From Gelatoporia subvermispora B (Eukaryota > Basidiomycota > Agaricomycetes > Polyporales > Gelatoporiaceae), in the NCBI GenBank assembly GCA_000320605.2, contig KB445798.1, forward strand, positions 666,846 to 696,342: 29,497 bases of DNA, read 5' to 3'. Below are positions 10,970 to 23,100 of this stretch, piece after piece. The notes below the pieces were generated by a model, which was not told where the DNA came from, ran no database searches, and worked only from the letters and a program-made list of their open reading frames with translations. A program made the position numbers and the translations under genes. Position 1 is the first letter of the stretch; every line of letters begins with the position of its first letter.

Positions 10970-11740
10970 AAGGCTTGCCTTGCAAGCGCTCATATATGCG
11001 TCACGTGGACGACCAGGAACGCTTGAGACAGGCTCGACGCACTCGCTGAGATCTGTCGGTGCGATCCCTGGGACTGTCCTTCTTCTTGCGGCTCTCGATG
11101 GTCCCTCTGCGCTGATATCAAGACTCGAAGAGGAAACCTTCGGACAACTGATAGTGGCATCGGAGAGATGTTTGTCTCTTACGAGCTGTTCTCGAGTGAC
11201 TCAGTTCCCGCCGCACATGCAATCGACGTGGCAGCTCAGCGAGGCGGTAGTTTGGGATCCGGAGACGCTACATGTAGCAGGTGCGTCCAGGGTACCTGTA
11301 GGACGAAGCCGACAGCTTGGCAGCATTCCAGTGAGCCCGTCGTCTCGCTCTCCGCGTGCGAGATATGAACTCAGCACCGCGATGGTATATTCAGTCACAA
11401 GCACCCGACCTCTTCCTTGTCGCCTTCTTATCGCGCGGCTCAGAATGTAAACCCATGAGCTTCATCTGCTCCACGCTCTCACCATCGCTCACGCACGAGC
11501 CCATGACGACCCACGTTCCTGGTAGCTCCCCCGTCTGCCTACACCCCGTCTGCATTGCGCCGGCGCACCGCAGGAGGACGTCGCGCTGGACTTGCTGAGC
11601 GAGTACGTCGCGCGGCTGCAGACGACATCCTACGAGGGCGCGGGCTGCGAGCGCATCCTTCTCATCGCGCGCACGAGGAGCTGCGGCGGCTGTGCGAGAA
11701 GGCCGGGCTTGAGTATGCCGGGCTGAGCCCCATCGTCCAT
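10970..11740 (+). pseudogene. Unidentified coding relic in repeat A
   Basis: Two blocks keep their reading frame between copies A and B. Block 1 (about 11030-11190) reads STHSLRSVGAIPGTVLLLAA and continues SRLEEETFGQLI; B reads LRSVGVIPETVLLLA. Block 2 starts after an acceptor-like caccgcag at 11573 and reads DVALDLLSEYVARLQTTSYEG; B reads DVALGLL and MRLQTTSYKG. After a shift it continues as HEELRRLCEKAGLEYAGLSP. The blocks are interrupted by stops and frame changes. The shared substitutions leave hydrophobic and Leu positions unchanged, which suggests descent from a functional gene. I do not recognise the family. Confidence 0.35.
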
Positions 11741-12569
11741 GCACCATGGGTCGCGGCCATGGTTCGGAATGTAGAGGACTCTCGCGTCACAACTGCCTGC
11801 TCCGCAGCCCCCTGCAGCGGCTCCGGACGACCTGTGTGCAGCCCTGGAGCGGGCGTCGTCGCGGCCGAAGCCGAACGCACAGCTGCTGTGGTGTTTCGCC
11901 AACGGTGTCCAGAATTCACAAGCAGACTCAGATTGACTTGCCGTACCCCGGAGAAGGCCACGGCAGCGTGATCCTGAAGTATGGCGCCGCGACGGCTGTT
12001 GAACGCGAGAGCGTCAGGCTGGAGCCTAGTAGTGTTTTATATGTAGTACGAATGAGTCAGCATTTTCCCTTTGTCGAATGAAGACCTCTATTAGCCTCGT
12101 ACACATGTGTAGAGAGTCGCAAGGCATAGTCTTCACTATCTGGCCTGTGTAACCAGACGTTCGACGCAGCAAGCCACAAGCAGTCCAATTCTCTCTTGGG
12201 ACTAGATACAGAGCAAGTCGCAGCCGCCAGGATCAGCGAAGTATCACAAGGACGGATGTATAGGCCGCATGTAAGCATGCCCTGTCGATTGTGACCTATG
12301 CCGCGCACAAGCGTTGATAAATGAATAGAACAGGCTAGGACATACCGTAGATGGCCCCTCGCCCGTTGACTGCTCTATGGTTATCCATTCTCCAGGCAGG
12401 GCACATGTCCCTCCGTAGTATAATCACCGGGGAGATGTATGTTGTTGGAAAATTCGCCGCAGATCATCTTGAGAGGCCTGAGGTAGAATCCGTATGTGCA
12501 TATGCATACACGACCGCCCGCGCCAACCTTGTCTCCGATTCTTGTGAAACGGAGACGCATCTTAGCCTC
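11741..12569. other. Spacer without supported gene
   Basis: Short frames occur on both strands, and the first 200 bases stay GC-rich like repeat A. No domain, splice pattern or second copy is visible. Confidence 0.3.
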
Positions 12570-12839
12570 TTAGGTCAGTCGATCCTCAAGTTGCGCCCTA
12601 TGGAACCGTGCACTTGACGAGTGTATGCTGTTGCGAGTATAAATTAGCCGGGATAGTGAGAAGGGGACAGTCGATAAGTAACCGTCCAACACTATCAGGA
12701 ACCAAACGAATGCCCAGTCTGGAAGACGTTCCAAATACGCACCAGCTTGTGCTCCGAACGACCGTTCCGGCGTGTTCTTCGTTGTCTGCAATCTTGTTCT
12801 ACAGTGAGAACCGGAATCAGCGACTGAAATCGGTCTCAA

Positions 12840-13195
12840 TAGGCCACACAAATGCTGTATACTCATCATGCTCAGGCTTCAATAAACGCCCCGCCGACAT
12901 CGCTGAGGCAGGGTTGTCTACGCATATTGATCGCGTAGATTGAACTCTTCCGATCCTTCGCTTCAATTAAAAGCCAATGGGTGTATATGTTCAAGTAGTA
13001 AAGTACGCGACTTGAGATCCGGCTCGGCGGAGAATGTCGATGAAAGTCAATTGTACCCTAACGGGCCTATATATGCACCTTGCCGAGTGGGCATTCAGCG
13101 CCTTGATCCTTGTCATACTTGCGAATTCTTCCGGAGACAGCAAGACAGGCTACGCACAGCTAGTAGGCTGCGGTAACAATAGACTCGGAGAACGC
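12840..13195 (-). pseudogene. Second copy of relic P (P2), strongly decayed
   Basis: On the minus strand FSESIVTAAY, then RIRKYDKDQGAE (13140-13090), matches FFESAVVITY and WLRKYDQDQSIE of copy P1 (4840-4715) in frame. Further down, EAKDRKSS can be placed opposite WAKDPRGCKSS of P1. In-frame stops interrupt it. As at P1, it is divergent to a family M copy starting at about 13200. The DUF6534 motif LLNAFLATYNAR is not recognisable here. An adjoining minus-strand frame (12570-12869) contains a hydrophobic run DWAFVWFLIVL, but I cannot tie it to the family. Confidence 0.3.
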
Positions 13196-13199
13196 GAGC

Positions 13200-14780
13200 G
13201 AGTCAGCGAGCGCTAGGAGAGGACGCGATCGTCCACGTCCATGTAGCGCGCGAACGATCGCAACCTTTGACGCCACCTCCATTCACGACCGGCCTCTCGA
13301 TCGACAAGTGCAACCTCCCTTCCGGTATGACATCACACGCTGCAGCTCGTCGATCGACCTGACGGAAGCAAGAGCCACGCAGGGCATCGTCCGTCAATGC
13401 ATGCAAGGCGGCCCCTCGCAGGCGCAGCACCCCGGACGGACCCGTCCCCTGCCTCTTCCCAAGTACTGGCACCACCCAGCAGCACAGCGCGCAGGTACGA
13501 GTGACGGGACGGCGGCGGCCACGGTGCGTCATACGTTTGCGCGGACCCGTCGAGTGCCCCGTATTCAGACCTGCCCCCGCACTCCACAGGCCGGCGCGGG
13601 CATCCACAGCCTCCAGCGCGCATGTACCGCATTGCGGAGCACCTTCATCTACAACCTGCCTACCCTCGTGCCCTTCAAGGTCGAGACACACAAGTTACAA
13701 CAGGGAAATCGACCTCGATGACGCGTTTTCCACCCCGTACCACCCCTCCGCTTCGTCAGCTGCACTCGACGGATAACGTGAGCTCCTGGAACGGGAACGG
13801 AAGGAAAAGAAGCACGTAACTCAGATGCGAGGGTTGCTCCAAGGTCCGTACATCACTTCGGGTTCGTTACTATGTGTGAGCGGGCAGCGATACTTCTGCA
13901 GTGATCGAGCATTTGGCTTGAACTTGCTCGACTACACATATGTCCGATCGCTTCGACGAAACAACAGATCGTTAAAGATATGTGATTTTCAATGGGTGCA
14001 AGCCCGATCATATGCATCATTCCGTGGCTCTGCTGCACCGTTTGCCCCACTCTTAATCTGAACCTTTTCCCTCAAGCACCAGTCTAACCTCCTATCGCAT
14101 TTAGGTCTACTGCCACCATCCTTGCTTGGCAAGCAGCGCTGTGAATATTCGCTCACTGACGCGAAGCATCCAAGTCCTCGCTCGGCATGTATCAATAGGA
14201 ACAACCACTCAAGGTGAGCCAGCAAAGCACTATGCGATCTGCAGAGTTTTAATTACATTTCTGCAGGCCGTTGCAATTCTAGCACCCCTAACGCCGTCCG
14301 CGATTGGTCGGACATCATTTTTGAGACACAGCTCTAAATACAGCAGCTCTATGTACAAGACGCTCCCACCATCCGGAACGACCAAGGGCATTGACTGCAA
14401 TACGGTACCGGCACGTTGAACCTTCAGGCGGCACTGTCGTTCTTCAGCTCCTCCCAGCGTGCGCCGCACCCGGCGTCGAGACTCGAGCTCCCTTCCCTCG
14501 CAGACCAGTCTCGCATTCTAGATCGCGACCACGTCCAGGTCGTCCACGCGCTCGCCCTCCGCCAAAGACTACGCGGTCCCTGAGACAGGCAGCATCATCC
14601 AGTTCCGCCTGGACTCTAGGGCGTGCCCATCGAGTCTGGAGCAGCATCATCGTGCGTGCGAGCTAGGACAAGCGCAACACGTCTGTGGACGTGCTTTTGA
14701 CTATTCACCGGGAGCCCCAAATCCCACACGTGTCCGTCGTTGGTCTGAGCGACGCGTGACACTCTCGGGACTCATTCTGA
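13200..14780 (+). pseudogene. Family M, decayed copy M2
   Basis: This is collinear with M1. Landmarks: DITRCSS.IDLTEARATQG (13325-13390), NREIDLDDA opposite NDELDLVDA, and RELLERERKEKK (13770) opposite RELRKREREE. Intron 14214-14266 sits at the same place as 6288-6328 in M1 and is followed by AVAILAPLTPSAIGRTS opposite AAAILSHLAPFATGGTS. Finally SVDVLLTIHREP (14685-14725) lies opposite PVDVQMTAHREP. In-frame stops appear in the segment before the intron (YQ*EQPLK, about 14199) and just before the last block (TAG near 14664), and again after it. It is clearly more damaged and more AT-rich than M1. Product unknown. Confidence 0.5.
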
Positions 14781-14829
14781 GCTGTGAGGTTACCGACGGG
14801 TCCCCGTATACGTGTCATGACCCTGACGC

Positions 14830-16339
14830 ACGTCCGCGCCTCTCACCATCACGGACGGTCCTGCACCACATCCTGACGGAAGCAAACCTGCCAGATGGTG
14901 GATAGTGGTACGCTCAAGTCGCCCGCGCATCATCAAGCTCGGGCTGGTGAGGAGGACGGGTGTGATCGGGGTGGTTTTGCTATAGGTGCGCCATGTTGTA
15001 ATGCATCACCTGTCCTGTCTTACCGACAGTTGTCGAGGATGGCCCAGGGCCCGTGAGCACAATGGTCGAGGCCAGTCCAAGAGATACGCATGTCCACGAA
15101 CCAAGCGGTATGGGGACGTTGTGTGGCGGGCGCACGCTGCCCATCTTCACATTGTAATCGTCCCCTCATCCTTCCACCAGGCTATGTTGTTACGATGTCA
15201 TGGCACTGTACTTGGAAGCAGACTCGATGTTCGACAACGACTTGCTGTCCTGCACGTCCCCGGTGTCTGTTAGGCCGGTCGATGGCTCCAGCCTTGAAGG
15301 GATTATACAGGCTGTTGACGCTTTGGTCAAACACATGCGGTGAGTATGCACCCGGTCCATTCACCGATGCGCTCAAGGCTCACGATAAGTTCCCCAATCA
15401 CACGCAGGAGCCCCACCTTTTGTTTACTATTTTGCTGTAGGCTGCTTCGATCGCAAACGTACGCCCGACACGCCTTGCACGCATACAATCGCCCATTCAC
15501 GCCCAATTACGCCCATGTCCTCCGGTACGTCTACGCCCAATATATCTTCTGACATTCTCATTGCTGACTTATTCAGGCCTCCAGGGCGAGCCAGGATGAA
15601 GAAGCCCGTAGCAGAAGCATCCTCAGAACTGGTCCTTCTCTTACTAACCATGATACTTCACTGATAGTTTTTCGTGATGCTGTGTCAGACCCCACCGCTG
15701 CATGGCCAGCTGCTTGATTTGAGTAGACGATACACTCAAAATGCGTCAACACCAACACCCTGGGATACTCGTCGTCGGGACCATCCGCACTGTACTTCGA
15801 CGTCGCACCTCGCAAGCCTCAACTGGGATCAACCTCGCCGTCTATTAGTCAATCGGAGACCGCCAGCCTTTAATTGCTGGTGCCCGCCCACTTCTCGGTA
15901 GACTCTGTAGGTGAGCCGTCTTCCTGAATGATCCCTTCAGGATCACAAAACTCAGGACAAGCCATTGGATCGTCCATACATTTGCGTTTGACGACAATGT
16001 TGATGTTTCGCACTGAGCGTAATTTCGGCCAGTGACTGTTTAATGGAGACAGGTATGAAGCTTTCATCTATCTTGCGATTCTCCGGTGGGTCCTTCCCTG
16101 GACCTCAAGCTGACGTGCGTTGATCTAGACAAGTCTAATAGTTTACATTTACAGGCAGGGCCTCCTGGTAAGCTCGTGGCATTTCCTGGTATTCGAATAC
16201 GAGCGCTAACGTCAATTGATATGTCCTACTCAGGACAAACCACGACAACCCTAACATCATCGGAGGGTGTCCGTACGCCGAGGGAGGCCTGACCCTGGGG
16301 CGCTATCTGGGAGGTGCGGGAGAGTTTGCTAAAGTGTAG
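14830..16339 (+). pseudogene. Unidentified multi-exon gene N, probably broken
   Basis: A chain of exon-like blocks with GT-AG borders runs on the plus strand. Introns: 14986-15029, 15108-15180, 15340-15407, 15525-15576, one starting at 16053, and 16168-16233. Blocks in order: GTLKSPAHHQARAGEED; VEDGPGPVSTMVEASPRD; LYLEADSMFDNDLLS to GIIQAVDALVKHMR; RSQTYARHALHAYNRP; SHWIVHTFAFDDNVDV; then ALSVISASDCLMETG joined to ASWTNHDNPNIIGGCPYAEG and TLGRYLGGAGEFAKV with TAG at 16337-16339. Frames do not all join: there are shifts at about 15190 and 16010, and an in-frame stop near 15660. The first exon has a sister at 2745-2990. I do not recognise the protein. A functional gene with unguessed introns remains possible. 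Confidence 0.4.
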
Positions 16340-17540
16340 TCGCAGATACCGTCCATGCGCACGCTGAAGTAAATATATTTTCCTCGGTTGGCAGATACCT
16401 TTGTTCAGTTCCGCGTCTGTCCCACGTCTTGTCTCTACACTCGGAGTTTAGTGTAACGCATTGTTCCCATACCGTTCTCAATTTTCGCACCAGAAGCGAC
16501 ATGAGCATTTGGGGCTTTGTGCTCGGGCCGATATAACTGCTCGACGGCAGAAGAGAGATTGAACAGGTGTGTAAATCGGAATTTCAGATCGTACACAGCT
16601 ACAACGAGGGCTAGAACTGAGATCATATGTATAACCACAAAGTATGAAACAGTCTCCGTATGACCCGACGATGACGCTGCGTGCCCTCGGAGAGTATATG
16701 ACCTCAAGCGGATATCTGTTGTGCCATCGGGTCGAGAGCGCTGAGACTTCAATCAGGCCGTGCGATAGCATTTCTGTCCGTCGCACAGCTGGGGTGGTCG
16801 CTGCGCGGGGTGTTAACCGCGGTGAAGAACCACTCCAGGGATAAGCCATAATATCAGTGACATAGTTCTATATAGGTCATATGAGACAACATACCTGGAC
16901 CAGATAACGCCTCTCATGGTACCCTGGTATGTCAGTGCTCGATACAGTACTCACAATTCGTGGTGTCAATTATCCAATTACACGGACGGGAGTCACAGAT
17001 CCCGAGGGTACGAACAGACACGACCGAACGCACACCAGCGTACACGTGTTGGTCGAAGAGTGATCCAGGGACAAGGGGTACTAATTCAGGCTGATACAAT
17101 CAGATTATGGGGTTTACAGAAGGGGCAGTGTGCGCAGGTGATAATGGATTGAAAATGATCGAGAGCTCGTGCCAGAGAGAGCAGACCAAGGTGAGAGGCG
17201 CGGAACGCAGGAGGAGGAGGAGGGTTCTTATTCGTCACTACGTCACGTGCTACAACACAAACGGTCTGCAATACACGCACTCATGACACGACTACCTACT
17301 TAGAGAAGCTTGGTGGCGAGCCCACCTCTGACCAATCACGCCGACTCCGCACCCTCTGAAACCGCTGAACGCATATCACACACCGCTCCGGCCCAACCAG
17401 TTCGTCGGGCGCGCTGCATGCCCCAAGGATATGCGTCGAACCCGGAGTTCGGACCGGAGGCAGTGACGCGCAGAGCGGGCGTCTAGTGCCGTTCGGAGCA
17501 AGCCCGCGCTGGGCTTCCTCCCTGTCTCGTTGCTGGTTTT
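16340..17540. other. Spacer without supported gene; (AGG)5 at 17209-17223
   Basis: A minus-strand frame of 123 codons (16478-16849) begins at an ATG but has no recognisable motif or splice pattern. A CCAAT element (17331) and cacgtg (17242) occur and could be promoter-like, though no convincing gene follows. Confidence 0.3.
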
Positions 17541-18480
17541 CCATTACGCTCTGCAACATCCGACAGGTCATCATAGGTCTTGGCAGCTAGTCGTCCTCGC
17601 TGTCTGCTTCTCTACCTCTTGTTCTCATGTCTCCCAGGCGCATTGCCTCCTCAGTGTGCTCTGCAACAGCTTACATTCATCGATTGTCAACTTGTGGCTT
17701 CTTGCTCTTCTCCGTGTTTCCCGCTGAAGAGTCTGATTCCGCGCATGGACGCCTGTCAAATACCACAGGAGACCCTTTTATGTATTCACAGCGGTATGCT
17801 CCGTGTCGTGAGCTCATTCGTTTCACTGATATACGGCATTGCGCCATTCTCGTTACATTTCATTGTTCTGGGTGTTGGAAAATTCGTAAGCTGTGCTCGT
17901 GCTTCGAACAACTGCGGGCACAAGAAGTGCTATGTTTAGTTTGGCAGAACCTTGTATATGCAAGGCCGCTCGAAGCAGAGATGTGCCTTGCTTCCACGCT
18001 TCCGGTACGTATACTAGGTCAACGCGACCCGAATTTGAGGCACAAGCACATGCTGCGCAGGGGCAACCCCTCATCAATCTAATCTTTCTCAGACTAAGGA
18101 ACTTCTCCATGTTTGTAGTGACGCGATGGAGCGGTGGCAATGGCTGATCGCCGAACGCACGCTGTCTCGGTCTCGTGCTCGCAAGCTGGTGCACCCATGC
18201 CCGGAGCGTTGTCTCCGATAGGCGAAATGGTGCGAGGCAAAACTACCATTTTGGCGTGCTGCTAGGACTTTTTTGTTCTAGTTATTGCGTTTTTTGTCTG
18301 CTACTCGTATATCTGACACATGTCCACTCTATACAATCCATCACGAGAAGACTGAGGCTCAGGTTCGGGAGAGGAGCAAGACAAGAGCTGCACCATTTCG
18401 GTTGTTGTAGGGCTGCAGGCCACCTCGCTCGCAAGCGCACGCACAACACATCCCGTACGCCGATCGGAGCTGTGCTTTGA
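17541..18480 (+). other. Possible gene fragment, unassigned
   Basis: After an acceptor-like ctcccag (17637) one frame reads LPPQCALQQLTFIDCQL, which recalls the leucine-rich part of fungal F-box/LRR proteins. It soon loses character, and the overlapping 151-codon frame (17627-18082) looks no better. There is no second copy in the window. Treat it as unassigned. Confidence 0.15.
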
Positions 18481-20103
18481 GGAAACGAGTAAGTGGGCTG
18501 ACATGTTAGCTAATAACAGGTCATATTTCACTAGACCGTGGCTGTCGGAATTTCGGGAGATGTCCTGCTGGCGATCGCTCAAGCCACAATACTCTGGAGA
18601 TGGCAATACGGATCCAAGAGGTACTTGCAACGAGGAGACACAATCTCTTGCTGACTGTTATCTCTCGCAGAACCAAAGGGGTACTCTGGACGCTGATGAT
18701 ATATACAATCAACACTTGCGCCTCGACAAGGTGATCCATTGCGAGCCGCTTTACATCATCTGCCTCTGACACCCACAATACAGTATCCTGGATATCATGG
18801 AACTCATTGTGGTTAGACATTTTGTCCGAAGATTGGAATCAAGAATTCACCAAATCGTGCAGTTCGCATTATTTCGCAATACGGAGAGCCTCATCTACGT
18901 AGCGGTCTATCACCGATTTCCGGGCAGTAAGTACAGACTCAATTGTGTAGCGTTCCAATTGAATATGTGTTCTCGCAGTGTATATTGATACCTTTCTAGC
19001 AACCTTGAACTCAAGAGAGAAACTACGTGAACCTATGTACGGAACGTGTGGGCAAATGGCAATGAGAGAATAGGACGTCAACTTGCGCAGACCTCCACGA
19101 CAGCGCTGTTGAATTCAGCGCTTAGATCTTGCGGAACGTGACAAGAGACGGAGACGCGAATGCTGGCGGGAAAGATGGAAAAGAAGGGTGGGATAACATG
19201 CCTTTGCGCAGAGGAGTGTCGCATGGCAGGCAGTGGGTTGCTGGGTGAGGCGCTGACAAGTGCGAAAGAGACCATCGTTGAAGCGCGCACCCACGCGATC
19301 GCGAGTCTGCCTCCTCTTACAAGTCGACGCTACGTCAGCGATCAGCTATCACTCACTCACTGAGTACTGATCGATGATCAATCGGGTACTCGTACATACC
19401 TGGCACCCCTCATGCATTGTATCCTCGAAGTAATCGTCGCTAGATATCGTCTGACTCGTCAGTAACACCGATCAACAACATGCACTGTTTTATTGAATGC
19501 AGACACGTGAACACATATCGAACTGCAGGAGCGGGAGCCACTGCCCGTAGTGCACTCGTCACTGCAATGAAGGATATGTTTCAGAGGGAGATCTTTTCCA
19601 GCCCCTGCCCGAATGGTCAAAGCCGGCGCGCTGTGTAACTCCTATCTGGCGTCATAAATGATGAGTGTACGTGATTGTCGAACTCTCGGTCTGTTGTCTG
19701 ACGTTGTTCATCAGTCTATACGTATCAATCCGAGCATCCACTGGCATCCTTGCTCCTATCAATATTCTCGACGGCATTATGTCATGATATCCAAAATGTC
19801 TAACTGGGCATTGTGTTGAAAAAGGCAATCCACGTAACGTCTTTTTCACGAGGATGACAGTTAGTTGACATTTAGGACAGATGGATACAAAGTGCCTTGC
19901 ATGAGGCGCTGGGATGTTCCGATCCAACCCCTTCTTTTCTTGGACATGGTGCTGTAAGAATAGTGCAAGACTAACTAGAACCAGGTCTCATTTCAGAACG
20001 TTCTAATGCGCTGTTCCGTCTGCCCCCTAGACACTTCTTGACTGTGCGTTTACTTTCTCTCATCCCGTCCCAGCTCGAGGACCTCAGATCGACAATCATC
20101 CCT
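18481..20103. other. Upstream region of the second NWD gene; no other gene supported
   Basis: A minus-strand stretch near 18700-18930 (EFHDIQDTVLWVSEADDVKR, then RKSVIDRYVDEALRIAK) looks mildly protein-like, but it is interrupted and unrecognised. The last 200 bases hold pyrimidine-rich runs (about 19930 and 20047-20070) typical of fungal promoter and transcription-start regions. No TATA box is obvious. Confidence 0.3.
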
Positions 20104-23100
20104 ATGATGTCTCGTCATGTATCTCGACTCTTCAATCGCGACAATTCAAAGGCGGCTTCTCCAAGAGCGTCCACAGCAAGGAATGGGTGGCTTGCGCTGA
20201 GGCAAGTGCTGGAGCACATGTCGGAAATGGCCGACATGTGTCCCCCACTCAAGGTTATATTGAAGGGTGTCGTCGCCGGGATGGCACATGTGGATGTACG
20301 TGCATAGTTAGTGAACGTACTTCTGTCACGTTGTCATTGATAATGCACGGTGCAGGCAGTGGTAGATGTACAGAACGACTTTGCGAGGATAGCTTCCAGG
20401 ATCAAGGGGTTTCAGATGATCCTACATGAGTACCAGTCTCACGAGGACATACCGCCCATCATAAAAAGGCGTCTCGAGCGATTATCAAAGTAGGCTCGCA
20501 TGTTGGTTATACAGTTTATTCAGCTTATGTACGTAACCTCAGGGAGCTTGAACCGATTGGGACGACGATACAGAGGAAGATGGAGCGGAGCATTTTTAAA
20601 CGTACAATTAAGGCACTCAAGGACGTCGAAGATATCCGAGACACCTTCGACAAGCTTGCAACTATCATGGAGAAGTTTCAAGTCAGTTCTCCGTCCGCGG
20701 CTCCATTTCATACACTTAAATTCCCTTGATTCCTTAGCTGGAATGCAGCCTTAGTATTGAATGGAACGTACATGATGTTCTTGCTCAACGTAAGCGCTGG
20801 TATTGGCTCCACCGAACACTCAGCTTATTATTCTCAGAGCTCCTGGAAAAGCTTAACGATGTACCGGGAGCTGGAATCAACGGCCAGGTAGGCGATGCAT
20901 GCATGCAGGATACCTGTGTGGACCTTCTCGATGATGTCCGTATCTGGAGTCGTACTCCCGGTGCGGCCCGTATATTCTGGCTGGACGGCATGGCTGGCAC
21001 AGGGAAATCTGCCATCACACGCTCCGTCTGTCACGATCTACTTAAGGACAGTCTACTCGGAGGGAGTTTTTTCTGCTTGCGAGGAGCGCGAGAAGACATT
21101 ACGCGTATCATCCCCTCACTCGCGGCATCGCTTGCCCGCCTCAGTGCACCATATAGATTGGCATTACTGGACGTGCTGCGCGAGGTACCGGATGCCGCCT
21201 ACAGCACGGTTCAACTGCAGGTCGAGTATTTACTCGAGAGGCCTTTGCGGGATGCGTTTGGAGACAAACCACCGACGCTGGTGTTGGTTGTAGATGCTCT
21301 TGACGAATGCTTCGATACAAACGTCACAAGATCCATGATTTCTGCTCTCGTCTCCCGGTCGCGCCACATGCCTATCAAATTCTTTTTAACTTCACGGCCG
21401 GAACAACACATCCTATCGCAACTAGGCTCCGAACGCCCCAATCCACATCACGTTGTCCGACTTCATGACATTGAGCAGCATCTCGTGGAATCCGATATTA
21501 AGCTCTACTGCACCCAGAGATTAAACAAGATACGTGAGAAATGAGTCCTTCATACCACTTCCCACAAGAATGGCCGTCGGAGACTGAGGTTACAAACGTC
21601 ACCAGGCTCGCGGGTAAATTATTCATCTATGCGTTTATTGCAATGCAATTCATTCAGGAGGAAAATCCGGTATCCCGTTTGTACGGCATTTCACACTCTC
21701 AGCATGCGAGGGAGCCGCCCTTGACAGGGCCTCTGGATGATATGTATACCTTGGTTCTTGGCAGAGCGCTGAATCCAAGGCTGCGGACGCGGGAGGAAAT
21801 TGTGGGAACAAAGAAACTGCTGGCTGTCCTGCTCACTCTCCGGCAGACCCTATCTATTTCGACACTCGGGAAACTAATTGGTGCTACTACATGGAATGTC
21901 AGGACCGCCCTTGGACGTCTACACGCTGTTGTGTACATGCCTTCAGAGGACAACCAAGGAACAGTGACAGCATTCCATGCTTCATTTGAAGACTATCTTA
22001 CGACACCTGGACGCGCACCAGACGACTTCAGAATTGAACCATCCCATGGACACGAGATCCTCGCTAATGCCTGCATCCGGATCATGGCCTCGGGTGCACT
22101 GAGGTTCAATGTGTCTGGCTGTTGCACATCCTACCAGCCAAATACGCAGCAGAGCTTTGCACCGATCCCAATTCCACTCTCATACTCATGCCTACACTGG
22201 GTTCACCATTTCATCCGGGCACCCAATTCGTCACCACTACTGCCATCTGTCTATTCAATATTGCGATTGAAGGCACTGTTTTGGCTTGAAGTACTCAGTG
22301 CAATGGAACAAGCAAGACTAGCGTTGGGCCTTTTGCACCGAATGTTCATCGCAGAGAATATAGTAAGAGTTTGTCCCTTTCTGCAACCAGGTTCGAAGCT
22401 GATATCCATGGCTTCCTCAGCGTGATAAGCTGTCGCTCGAGATGATCAGATTTATACAAGACGCAAAGGACTTCGTAGTGCTAGGCCACGACGCCATTGT
22501 GTTAAGCATGCCCCATATTTATCTCTCGGTTCTTCCCTCCCTGAGTCCATCCTCCATGATCGCGAAGGCATTCTGGCCGAAATTTCGCAATGTCCCCAAA
22601 TACGAGGTAATCGGGATACGAAGGTCACGCGGCTCCCTTCTCCAGATGTCGGGACACACTGGGACCGTGTTCTCTGTCGCATTCTCAGCCGACGGAACGT
22701 GTCTTGTGTCCGGATCAGAGGACAAGACGGTTCGAATCTGGGATACACGAACAGGTGACCTGGTCATGGAGCCTCTTGAGGGACACCTAAAAACGGTGAC
22801 ATCTGTGGCATTCGCACCAGATGACGCACGCATTGTCTCGGGGTCGATGGACGGAACAATACGACTCTGGGACTCAAAGACAGGAGAGCTGGTGATGGAG
22901 TTTCTTAAGGGGCACAAGAACGGAGTTCAGTGTGTCGCATTCTCACTAGAGGGGAGACGAATTGTGTCGGGGTCACAGGATTGCACTCTGCGGCTCTGGG
23001 ATACGAATGGGAATGCGGTCATGGATGCTTTCAATGGGCACACAGACATGGTTCTGTCTGTCATGTTCTCACCGGGTGGGATGCAAGTTGTCTCTGGTTC

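Larger units (their letters stand above)
9265..11740. repeat. Long direct repeat, copy A
   Basis: The segment is homologous to 25313-27130 in the same orientation. Shared landmarks: gtggacagctcacc (9269/25317); gacgtgtca.ta.tt.ct (9324/25364); agcggcgggtgagaactgcttgtgcga (9958/25504); gcgagatcgagcgagcg (10644/26206); ctgagatctgtcggtg (11046/26461); and ctgcagacgacatcctac (11619/27020). Copy A has about 460 bp (roughly 9400-9868) that copy B lacks, and an assembly gap at 10661-10969. No terminal inverted repeats, long terminal repeats or target-site duplications are visible, so a segmental duplication is favoured over a transposon. Confidence 0.75.

Noticed and set aside
10611..11450. 279-codon plus frame and minus frames running through the N block
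   Set aside because: Joined only through unknown bases; only the part after 10970 is real sequence.
12570..12869. 99-codon minus-strand frame with a hydrophobic segment
   Set aside because: Not recognised, not alignable with P1, and no splice evidence; it may be chance or a decayed part of P2.
20006..20040. Alternative upstream ATG for the second NWD gene
   Set aside because: It reaches TGA after 11 codons. The frame of the first exon is open upstream but has no ATG before 20104.
21536..21548. Programmed ribosomal frameshift at the NWD frame break
   Set aside because: No slippery heptamer or clear downstream structure; a lost base or a short intron is simpler.
22388..22400. tRNA B-box-like ggttcgaagc
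   Set aside because: It lies inside a spliced 58-nt intron, with no A box or cloverleaf around it.
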